Positions 9,109-16,591 of a DNA stretch of 37,682 bases are shown piece by piece. The position numbers and the translations under genes are program-made. The notes under the pieces are model-generated. The model did no database searches. It had not been told where the DNA came from and saw only the letters and a list, made by a program, of their open reading frames with translations. The DNA comes from Chloroflexota bacterium (GTDB lineage Bacteria; Chloroflexota; Anaerolineae; Epilineales; SHYO01): assembly GCA_009692745.1 (NCBI GenBank), contig SHYO01000023.1:1-37682 (forward strand). Direction: 5' to 3'. Every line of letters starts with the position of its first letter. The stretch's first letter is position 1.

Positions 9109-9287
9109 CATATGAGTTGAAATAGAGTGATACTGGGCAAAAGGGCACTGGCAAGATTTTTCCACCAGTGCAACCTGTTCACATATTTCATATACAGTTT
9201 GGAAGATAAGGATGAATCTAATCCAGATCACCAAGATCTGCCGGGTGATAGAGATGTCCTATGTTTGGCCGTAAACAGAGGGAGCGT

Positions 9288-10691
9288 ATGTTAAATCGTG
9301 CGTTTGGAACAGGTCGACGGTTCCACCTGATTCTTCTGGTCATCATCGCAACAACGCTATGCCTGCTGCTGTTGAGTGAGCGCGCATACGCAGATTTTCG
9401 CGAACTCCGCAATGACAACGGTTTATCCGGCAGGGTTGGCAGTAATTACCAGTCGGGGTATATGGCTGCCTCTATACTACAAGGCCCTAATGATTGGTAT
9501 CCCCTTCGTGTCCAGGCTATCAAATTTGTCATGTACCGGCCCCAGGGTTTTAATAGTCAGGCCAATCTGCGCGTGCTGTTGTACGATGTGGACCAGGATG
9601 GCAGGCCAACGCGTAAGCTTTATGAATCGCCACTGATAACCGTATCCCTCCCCGAAGAAGGGCGTGAAGCTCTATTTCAGTTCCCCCTCTCGGTGCCGTT
9701 GGTGTTAAATACCCCTCAAGCTATGGCCGTGGTGGTTGATTATTTGGATGGTATGGTGAACCGAACGCCGGGATTGTTAACTGACACCGGCCACAACATC
9801 TCCAGAAATAAAAACTATTTCAGCCGGGACGGCGGGGTGACTTGGGTAGAGCATTACAATTTCTGGCGGACGGAGTCGCCGTATGTTATGGGATATAACC
9901 GGATCTGGGCGATAGTCGAAACGGGCGTGGCGCCCGTTGCGACACTCACGCAGACCCCTTTGCTTGCAGCCACAGCTTCGCCCACACTAATTAGCACACC
10001 ATCCGTTTCGCAAACCCCTTCTTTGACACCTACCGCTTCGAAAACGCCAACCGCCAGTCCCATATCTACCCAAGTGACCTCCTCTACCGCGCGCCTGTGG
10101 CAGGTATACATGCCACAGGTGCAAGGTGCTAAGCTACTACCGCCGGGATGTGTGTCAATCCTGCCGATCGATAATCGGGATGGGGACAACTTTTACGCTG
10201 TCCAGTGGACAGCGGTGCCTGGCGCCTGGCGTTATATATTAGAAGAGGCTAAATCGCCCGATTTTAGCGCGGTGCGAGTGGTCCAATCTGGCGCAGCTAC
10301 CCAATATCATGCCAGTAATATATCTCCTGGCATCTACTATTACCGGGTAAGGGCCACGAATATTGCCGGAGATGGGGCAGGTTGTAACCTTGTTTCGGTC
10401 GTCGTGGCAGAACCCACCACCGAATGGGTCATCGATAACGAGACCGGCCAGACGTTACATATTACTACTGAGGATGTCGGAGAAAGGGATATTGCTGTCG
10501 GGATTCATTCCTGGGTGCTCCCTTCGGGTTACCGCAAGGTTATAGCCGATGCCAGGTGCGGCTCTAGAGAGCTTTGGATTGCTTTCGACCAGTATGCAAA
10601 AACGCCTCCCTATATTTTTATCTGTGACCTTCTGCTATCTCCAGCCAGTCAAGAGCCAAAAATCCAGCATCCCCTCACAGTATTTCCCTAA
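9288..10691 (+). CDS. Secreted protein of unknown function with a PT-rich linker and an Fn3-like module
   Basis: A 467-residue protein with a signal peptide ending at AYA (about residue 38). The first domain, about 190 residues, has YPLRVQAIKFVMYRPQG and LRVLLYDVDQDGRP, which suggests a beta-sandwich. A Ser/Thr/Pro linker follows (about 215-265), then WQVYMPQVQGAK, a variant of the short motif seen in its secreted neighbours. Next comes a module with GAWRYILEEAKSPDF and GIYYYRVRATNIAGDGAGC, which reads like a fibronectin type III fold. No catalytic motif is visible. ATG 9288 follows an AGAGGGAG ribosome-binding site; ATG 9261 would add nine basic residues. It is transcribed from its own promoter, after the S8 protease. 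Confidence 0.6.
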   Translation: MLNRAFGTGRRFHLILLVIIATTLCLLLLSERAYADFRELRNDNGLSGRVGSNYQSGYMAASILQGPNDWYPLRVQAIKFVMYRPQGFNSQANLRVLLYDVDQDGRPTRKLYESPLITVSLPEEGREALFQFPLSVPLVLNTPQAMAVVVDYLDGMVNRTPGLLTDTGHNISRNKNYFSRDGGVTWVEHYNFWRTESPYVMGYNRIWAIVETGVAPVATLTQTPLLAATASPTLISTPSVSQTPSLTPTASKTPTASPISTQVTSSTARLWQVYMPQVQGAKLLPPGCVSILPIDNRDGDNFYAVQWTAVPGAWRYILEEAKSPDFSAVRVVQSGAATQYHASNISPGIYYYRVRATNIAGDGAGCNLVSVVVAEPTTEWVIDNETGQTLHITTEDVGERDIAVGIHSWVLPSGYRKVIADARCGSRELWIAFDQYAKTPPYIFICDLLLSPASQEPKIQHPLTVFP

Positions 10692-10717
10692 GAATTCTGG
10701 CGATTTCCGCGCCTATT

Positions 10718-10745
10718 TCGACTAACTTAAAAAGTATGGTATAAT
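10718..10745 (+). promoter_or_regulatory. Extended -10 promoter of the isomerase-thrB genes
   Basis: TGGTATAAT (10737-10745) is an extended -10 element, and TCGACT (10718-10723) is a weak -35 at 16 bp. Transcription would begin near 10752, about 100 nt before the start codon at 10856. Confidence 0.6.
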
Positions 10746-10855
10746 ACGCCACCGCCTGACCCGAGATCAGGTTATGCCACTTGGATGTGCCATGCCCGCA
10801 CTGGCCGGTGAAATTATCATCGGCAAACATTCCCAAGTGTAGAAAAGAGGGGGAG

Positions 10856-11752
10856 ATGCAGCTTGGCATCGCTTATGATCCTGATTATTTCGGGAGATTA
10901 GCGCCGGCCACGTTTTTAGCCACGGTGGCTAAATGGGGAGTGCAGGCTGTAGAGATTTATCCAAATCCATATGCTGCGGATTGGGCGGAGCGCTTGAACC
11001 TGGCCCGTTTATGTTGGGATGCAGGCTTGATCGTCCACTGCCATACACCAACGCCCCGTTATGCCCCGTCAAGTCTGGCATTTTTCGCTACTACAGAACG
11101 CGCTGCGCTTTGTGAATTTTACGAGCGGATCTTTGCCTATGCCGCCTGGTTGACCGATACGCAAGGATCTCGTTCTGTGGTAGTGATCCATGGGCCGGAT
11201 TATGTTGAGGCAGACATATTGTCTCCTATCGCGAGTATGCGACTGGTAACTTTGGATTTTCTGACGTGGGCGGCTGAAACCTTGGACCGGCACGAGTGGC
11301 AAACCTGCCTGGGCTTTGAGGTTCTGTTGGCCAGCGAAGCCGTCCGGGCTTTAGGTCTGCCCTTCCAAAAGCGGGTGGTTGGTGATTCCCGCGCCGAAGT
11401 GCTGGACCTGGTCAAAGCCGTGGGAAATCAAAAGATCGGCATCACCTGGGATTTGCTGGTAGATTGGGCCAACGCATTCCATGCCGGCCACCATTCTACT
11501 CCGGAAAAGGATTTTCTAAAGCATGTGGTCCATGCACATTTACACGATACCAGCCGTAACGGCGCCGGGGTACATTATACCATTCGTCCTGGCCAGCTCA
11601 ATTACCACTCGCGGGTCCGGGCGTTGCTTGCCGCCGGTTATCAGGGTACTCTTACCCTGGAAATCTTCGCCCGCTATACAATCCGTTCCTACACCCCTAT
11701 CGATTCCTTGCAAATCGGGGTTGAGACTGTGCTGCAGGCTCTCGAGGAGTGA
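10856..11752 (+). CDS. Sugar phosphate isomerase/epimerase-like TIM-barrel protein
   Basis: A 298-residue cytosolic protein of the xylose-isomerase-like / AP-endonuclease-2 superfamily, which binds divalent metal at the end of a TIM barrel. The order of likely metal ligands is typical: VVVIHGPDYV, then LGFEVLLAS, ITWDLLVDWANAFHAGHH, VVHAHLHDT and a final LTLEIFARY. The glutamates, aspartate and histidines in these segments are probably the metal site. Family members isomerise sugars or inositols or repair DNA; which applies here cannot be told. ATG 10856 follows an AGAGGGGGAG ribosome-binding site and is preferred to an upstream in-frame ATG (10781). The next gene, thrB, is 33 bp downstream and probably co-transcribed. 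Confidence 0.7.
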   Translation: MQLGIAYDPDYFGRLAPATFLATVAKWGVQAVEIYPNPYAADWAERLNLARLCWDAGLIVHCHTPTPRYAPSSLAFFATTERAALCEFYERIFAYAAWLTDTQGSRSVVVIHGPDYVEADILSPIASMRLVTLDFLTWAAETLDRHEWQTCLGFEVLLASEAVRALGLPFQKRVVGDSRAEVLDLVKAVGNQKIGITWDLLVDWANAFHAGHHSTPEKDFLKHVVHAHLHDTSRNGAGVHYTIRPGQLNYHSRVRALLAAGYQGTLTLEIFARYTIRSYTPIDSLQIGVETVLQALEE

Positions 11753-11785
11753 ATTTCAGAGTATGGTGAAAGCCTTGGTTTCCGC

Positions 11786-12721
11786 ATGATACCTGTCTTC
11801 CCTACGGTCACTGTCTATATTCCTGCTACTTCCGCCAATCTCGGCCCGGGATTTGACTGTTTTGGTCTGGCCCTTGGGTTGTATAATGCGATTCACCTGG
11901 CAGAGACCCGCGCCGGGTTGGAAATCGAAATTAGCGGGGAGGGCGCGGAAAATCTCCCCCGGGATACCTCCAATATGGTATACCGCTCCATTGCCCGGGT
12001 GGAAGAAGTTACCGGCCACCTCTTTGCTGGTTTGCACCTGCGCTTGGTGAATGGCATTCCCTTGGAGAGCGGCCTGGGCAGCAGTGCGGCGGCGGTCGCC
12101 GGCGGGCTGCTGGCTGCCAATGCCCTCCTACCTGTGCCCCTCGACCAACGCCAGTTGTTGCGCCTGGCTATGGAGCTGGAAGGGCACCCTGATAACGTCG
12201 CGCCGGCTATATTGGGCGGTCTGGTTGTGGCCAGCCAGGAGACGCAAAATCCCCAGGCGCATGGCGCCGGATTGATCTATGCCCGCGTCGAGCCCACTGC
12301 TTTTAAGGTAATTGTGACCTTGCCGGATTTTCGCCTGCCGACTACTCTGGCGCGCCAGGCTCTGCCGCAGACTGTCCCTTTGCAAGATGCGGTCTACAAC
12401 ATGAGCAGGGCTGCTCTGGTGCTGCTAGCGCTGCAGCGCGGCGATTATGAGCTTTTGGGCCGGGCTATGGGAGATCGGCTGCACCAACCTTACCGCGCCC
12501 GGCTGATTCCGGGACGGGATGCTGTTTTCGCCGCGGCGCAGCAAGCTGGGGCGGTGGCTGTGGCAGTTTCCGGGGCCGGACCGTCGATTATTGCCTTTGC
12601 CAAACAAGGGCATGAGCAGATTGCCTTTGCTATGGAAGCGGCTTTTCAGGCTCATGGACTGGCCGCTCGCTCGTGGATACTGGATATTGACCTATCAGGC
12701 GCCAGGATTGAGCATTCCTGA
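11786..12721 (+). CDS. thrB: Homoserine kinase
   Basis: Phosphorylates L-homoserine with ATP to O-phosphohomoserine, the committed step to threonine. The 311-residue length fits. GHMP-kinase motifs are in order: VYIPATSANLGPGFDCFGLA at the N-terminus, the ATP-binding PLESGLGSSAAAVAGG loop, ELEGHPDNVAPAILGGLVV and the C-terminal AVAVSGAGPSIIAFA. The EGHPDNVAPA segment is characteristic of homoserine kinases among GHMP enzymes. No thrA or thrC is nearby. The gene follows the isomerase-like gene and is followed after 12 bp by a secreted glycosidase, so the local order does not form a threonine operon. Confidence 0.92.
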   Translation: MIPVFPTVTVYIPATSANLGPGFDCFGLALGLYNAIHLAETRAGLEIEISGEGAENLPRDTSNMVYRSIARVEEVTGHLFAGLHLRLVNGIPLESGLGSSAAAVAGGLLAANALLPVPLDQRQLLRLAMELEGHPDNVAPAILGGLVVASQETQNPQAHGAGLIYARVEPTAFKVIVTLPDFRLPTTLARQALPQTVPLQDAVYNMSRAALVLLALQRGDYELLGRAMGDRLHQPYRARLIPGRDAVFAAAQQAGAVAVAVSGAGPSIIAFAKQGHEQIAFAMEAAFQAHGLAARSWILDIDLSGARIEHS

Positions 12722-12733
12722 TTATAGGTTACT

Positions 12734-14473
12734 ATGAAGCGTTTTACCCTTTGGCTCATCTGGGGATTACGGCTGCTGTGGCTAGGGCTGGCAGCAGCGC
12801 TCCTGTTTTCGGTAACCTCCTACGCTATGACCTCCCGCGGCGCACCGCCCGCGGCGCCGTATCTGCCGCACCTGCCGTTTACCGATGTTAACCCCTATGG
12901 CGCAAACTTCTTCCTCAACCGCGAAGTGGAACAGTGGAAGCGCGAGCGGACCTTGCAAATGGCGCGCGAGGCGGGGATTACCTGGGCCAAGGAGCAATTC
13001 CCCTGGGAAGAAGTCGAGCCGCGCGCCAAGGGTAATTTCCAGACATCCCAGGGGGAAAGCACCTGGGCCAAGTTCGACCAGGTCATCGCGCTGTACAACC
13101 GGTACGGCGTTGAGGTGATTGCGCGCCTGGACCGGCCGCCGGATTGGTCCAGGCAGGATAACAGCTATAAGCAAGCGCCACCAGATCGCTTTGAAGATTT
13201 CGGGGACTACGTTTTCACCTTCGTCAAACGGTACCGCGGGCTGGTCCACTATATCCAAATTTGGAATGAGCCCAATATTTTCCCCGAGTGGGGCAATCAG
13301 CCGGTCGATCCCCAGGCCTATACCCGTCTCTTACAGATCGCCTATGCGCGGGCCAAAGCCGCCAATCCCGATATTGTGGTGCTCTCCGCCCCCCTGGCAA
13401 TCACATTGGAAGATACCCCTGGCCGGCGTAACTTATCGGACCTGGTCTACCTGGAAGAAATGTACCAGGCTGGGACCAAGGGCAATTTTGATATTCTTTC
13501 CAGCAATGCTTTTGGGATGCAGTATCCTCCCGGCGAACCTGCTAATCCGCGTGTGCTGAATTTTCAAAGGGTCCTGTTACAACGCAGCCTCATGGAAAAA
13601 TATGGCGATGCGGGCCGGGCGATCTGGTTTAATGAATATGGCTGGGATGCCGCCCCGCCGGATTTTGCCGTTGCCCAATTGACCTGGCAGCGGGTCAGCG
13701 AAGCGCAGCAAGCTAAATATACGGTAGCAGGCGTTGATTTGGCCGCCCAGGAATGGCCCTGGACCGGCGTGTTCAATATCTGGTATTTCCGCCAGCCGGG
13801 CTTTATGCAGCCGGAAAATGCCGATTACTATTTCCGCATGGTGGATGTAGACTTCACCCCGCGCCAGGTGTACCATGCCGTGCGCGAGGCGGCCGCTCCG
13901 CTCCGGGTTGCCGGGACGGGTTTGGCCGAGGAGACGAATCCGGCCGTTGTATCGGTAAGCCCTGCCACCAATGGCCCCCCCCTAGCCTCGGTACCTTTGC
14001 CTATACCAGATTGGCAGCCACACCTGGACGCCAAAGCCAGCGCCGGCCAATTTTTGGCTACCGCTAAGCCGGGCGCCAGCATCAGCTTTACCTTTGAGGG
14101 GGGCAGCGTCTCTGTGTTAACCCAGATGGGGCCGCAGCAAGGGCGGGCGCTGGTGACCCTGGATGGCCAGCGGGTGCCGAGATTGCCGCTGGATTCCCGC
14201 GGCAACGCTACCCTGGATTTCTACCAGCCTGACCCTGCTTACCAGGTCGTAGTGCCCATTGCCCGCGGCTTAGGCGCGGGCCGGCACACGGTGCGCCTGG
14301 TCGTCGACGATTTCCGCGATATCCGCTCCACAAATACCCAGGTAGTGGTAGATGGCTTTCTGGTGCAAGATCAAAGCCAGAATTTCCCGCTATCCTTGCT
14401 GGTCGGATCTATCGCCGGCCTGCTCCTGACCACCTGGGCCTTGTGGCGTACCGGCGCCCGGGGCGCTGGCTAA
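12734..14473 (+). CDS. Membrane-anchored extracellular clan-A glycosidase (GH5/GH39-like)
   Basis: A 579-residue protein with an N-terminal signal/anchor (about residues 5-32) and a C-terminal transmembrane helix (LLVGSIAGLLLTTWALW) followed by Arg, so it is held at the cell surface. The catalytic barrel spans about 45-390 with acid/base E179 in QIWNEPN and nucleophile E301 in WFNEYGW; the 122-residue spacing suits clan A. A beta-sandwich-like region (about 425-545, VSVLTQMGPQQGRALVTLDG and GRHTVRLVVDD) may bind carbohydrate. Its start is 12 bp after thrB. The lamin-tail gene follows at 24 bp and may share its transcript. The substrate is unknown; it is related in layout to the glycosidases at 3375 and 16592. 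Confidence 0.75.
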   Translation: MKRFTLWLIWGLRLLWLGLAAALLFSVTSYAMTSRGAPPAAPYLPHLPFTDVNPYGANFFLNREVEQWKRERTLQMAREAGITWAKEQFPWEEVEPRAKGNFQTSQGESTWAKFDQVIALYNRYGVEVIARLDRPPDWSRQDNSYKQAPPDRFEDFGDYVFTFVKRYRGLVHYIQIWNEPNIFPEWGNQPVDPQAYTRLLQIAYARAKAANPDIVVLSAPLAITLEDTPGRRNLSDLVYLEEMYQAGTKGNFDILSSNAFGMQYPPGEPANPRVLNFQRVLLQRSLMEKYGDAGRAIWFNEYGWDAAPPDFAVAQLTWQRVSEAQQAKYTVAGVDLAAQEWPWTGVFNIWYFRQPGFMQPENADYYFRMVDVDFTPRQVYHAVREAAAPLRVAGTGLAEETNPAVVSVSPATNGPPLASVPLPIPDWQPHLDAKASAGQFLATAKPGASISFTFEGGSVSVLTQMGPQQGRALVTLDGQRVPRLPLDSRGNATLDFYQPDPAYQVVVPIARGLGAGRHTVRLVVDDFRDIRSTNTQVVVDGFLVQDQSQNFPLSLLVGSIAGLLLTTWALWRTGARGAG

Positions 14474-14497
14474 GGGCTGGCGCAGGCGTAACCCGAC

Positions 14498-15247
14498 ATG
14501 GCGCGCCTGGCAGCCTTTCTCATCCTCACCCTTTGCCTCGCCGGGTTTATCCTGAAACCCGTAGGAAAGAATAGCACCCTCCTCCAGGCTACCGTCTCAG
14601 CTACAGCTACGCCTGCCGATCAGCTCTACCTGCCGGTAGCCCTGCGCGCCCAAGTCTGGCGCCCGGCGCCCACCCCCACCCCTACGCCCACGCCCCAACT
14701 CTTTTTGCCCCTGGCTCTGCGGTCAGTGGAATGGCGCCCAGCCCCCACGGCCACCCCCTTACCCGGTCTACCCCTGATACGCATTATCACCATCGTCTCC
14801 ACCGGGCGTGACGAATACATTACGCTGACCAACCGGGGCGCCAGCCCCCAATCCCTCACCGGCTGGAAGATTATCAGCGCGGTTGGCCTACAAATTTTCC
14901 AGTTTCCTTCTGATTTCACCCTGGAGCCCGCTCAAAATGTTCGCGTGCATAGCGGCCCCGACGCCCTCAATAATCCCCCGGCAGACCTGTTGTGACTTTG
15001 CTGGCGAATCCCGTTTTCCGTAGATAGGGTACCGGATTTCGCCGGAGGTTACGCTTAGTAGTGACGTTCTCCACTCCGATTTTCGAAAATTTTCGGCTCC
15101 AAAAACAGGTGTTTTGAATTCGCCAGCAGAATCTTGTTGTGGGGTGTGGGGTACATTTGGAACAATGCCGGGGATCGGGCGGAGGTGCGCGACGCGGCGG
15201 GGGTGCTGGTGGATGGGTATTGTTATCGGAGTGGATGCACACCTTAA
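14498..15247 (+). pseudogene. Secreted lamin-tail-domain protein gene, split by a MITE
   Basis: The first part (14498-14994) encodes a signal peptide, two copies of the short motif (LYLPVALR and LFLPLALR) separated by Pro/Thr runs, and a lamin-tail domain (TGRDEYITLTNRGASPQSL then GWKII and VRVHSGPDALNN). It stops at a TGA created exactly where the 138-bp element begins. The missing end is found in phase after the element: WGVGYIWNNAGDRAEVRD, GVLVDGYCYRSGCTP and TAA at 15245. Removing the element and one copy of the 9-bp duplication restores a 200-residue protein. The truncated product may still be made and exported. The neighbouring S8 protease carries the same domain type. Confidence 0.8.
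14995..15132 (+). mobile_element. 138-bp non-autonomous MITE-like insertion
   Basis: The element has 15-bp imperfect terminal inverted repeats (left ACTTTGCTGGCGAAT; right end, read inward, ATTCTGCTGGCGAAT; 13 of 15 match). It is flanked by CCTGTTGTG (14986-14994) and CTTGTTGTG (15133-15141), a 9-bp target duplication with one mismatch. It has no ORF. A 12-bp palindrome ATTTTCGAAAAT lies inside. The insertion splits a lamin-tail gene whose frame resumes exactly after the right duplication. The ends differ from those of the adjacent IS1595 copy, so another transposase family must mobilise it. Confidence 0.82.
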
Positions 15248-15323
15248 TACATTTGTTTATTCCACTCAATTACCAAAATAATTGTAAGGGATACTCAGCT
15301 CCCACTTTTTACACAAAATTCAG

Positions 15324-16339
15324 AACGCTCTTAACTGGTTTCAAGGAGGTATGGTAAAATAGTCTGAATCTGCTAATTCGGAGGCCTAGATGCTGATCCA
15401 TATCCAGAACTTGGTGGAAGATAGTGGGTGCTACGCCGTAATGCGGCAGTTGCGCTGGCCGGAGGGGGTGCATTGTCCCCATTGCCAGTCGGCTGAGATT
15501 GCCAAACGCGGCTTTCATAGTCAGCAGCCAGCGCGGCAACGTTACCAGTGTCATGGTTGCTAGCGAGAATTTGACGACCTGACCGATACCATCTTTGCCG
15601 GGCATCATCAGCCGTTGAAAGTCTGGGTCTTATGCCTGTATCTGATGGGTTTGAACTTGTCGAATGAGCAGATTGGCGCGGAACTCGACTTGGCGTCTGG
15701 GGAAGCCCAAGCCATGACGGCTCAATTGCGGGCTGGGGTGGTGGAAAAAAAGCCAGTTAAATTGAGTGGCGAAGTGGAGGCCGATGAAATCTATATCGTG
15801 GCGGGTCACAAGGGACACCCCGAAATCGTGCGCGCCTTGGGGCGAGAAGGGCGCCAGCGGCGCTTGCAAGGCCAGCGCGGGCGCGGCACGTTGCAGAAGG
15901 AAAAGCCACCGATCCTGGGTCTGTTGCAACGCCAGGGCGAGGTGGTCATCCGGATGTTGCCGAATGTGCAACAAGCCACAATCCAGCCTGTCATAGTCGG
16001 CACGGTGAAGCCTGAGAGTGTGCTGTACACCGATGCGTATGACATCTATAGCAGCTTGCCGGAATGGGGCTACAGCCACAAGACCGTCAATCATGCGCAA
16101 GGCGAGTATGCCCGCGACGAGGATGGCGATGGATTCCATGAAGTGCATATCAACACCTTAGAGGGTTTCTGGTCCTGGTTACGGTCGTGGTTGCGGCCCC
16201 ATCGCGGCATCTCCCAAGAAAAATTGCCGCTCTACCTGGGCTTCTTTGAGTGCGTGTATAACGTGCGGCGATGTGGCAAGGCCCTGCTCTCATCCCTGCT
16301 CGCTCTGCTCCTAGCTCCTTGAAATCCATTAAGAGCGTT
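15324..16339 (+). mobile_element. IS1595-family insertion sequence copy
   Basis: The 1016-bp element is bounded by 25-bp inverted repeats. The left (15324-15348) begins AACGCTCTTAA and ends TTTCAAGGAG; the right (16315-16339) is its inverse with 22 of 25 matches. The only gene is an IS1595-type transposase. No convincing 8-bp target duplication was found on the flanks, so the insertion is old or the site has been rearranged. It separates the lamin-tail gene from the glycosidase at 16592. Confidence 0.85.
15390..16322 (+). pseudogene. IS1595-family transposase with an in-frame TAG
   Basis: The frame opens at ATG 15390, five nt after GGAGG. Residues 1-57 contain the zinc-ribbon CPHCQ and YQCHGC pairs typical of the family. 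Codon 58 is TAG (15561-15563), where related zinc ribbons continue straight into EFDDLTDTIF as here. Beyond it the DDE-type domain is complete: D132 in EADEIYI, D215 in YTDAYDIY, and N255 and E258 in HINTLEGFW, ending at 16322. One base change therefore separates this copy from an intact 310-residue transposase. A start inside the remaining frame (15615) would give a protein without the DNA-binding ribbon. Stop-codon suppression cannot be excluded. Confidence 0.85.
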
Positions 16340-16346
16340 AATCAAT

Positions 16347-16375
16347 TTAACTTTGCTGGTCCACTAACTTATAAT
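16347..16375 (+). promoter_or_regulatory. Candidate promoter for the 16592 glycosidase
   Basis: TTAACT (16347-16352) and TATAAT (16370-16375) are separated by 17 bp, just outside the right end of the IS. The predicted start is about 210 nt before the gene. The leader holds nested inverted repeats between 16378 and 16442 (CTGTAGG with CCTACAG outside, AAATC with GATTT inside). Confidence 0.45.
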
Positions 16376-16591
16376 ATCTGTAGGCGCGTTTGTCGGGAAA
16401 TCTGAACTGCGGATTTTAACTCGGCTGCCCCGTTTCCTACAGAGATCTCTTCCGTCATAGTAATGCATATTCAATCATCTGGCATTCCATGATCTGGTGA
16501 ACAAACCTCTAGAAATAGTCTAAGATTGCGACCATTTAGCCATTACCTATACCTGGAACTTGTTGGGTTACCGTCTTACTGGAGAGAAAGT

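Noticed and set aside
15324-16339. 8-bp target duplication for the IS1595 copy
   Set aside because: Left flank AAATTCAG and right flank AATCAATT do not match at any small shift.
16350-16359. ACTTTGCTGG identical to the first ten bases of the MITE left end
   Set aside because: Ten bases without a matching body or right end can occur by chance; not enough for a second copy.
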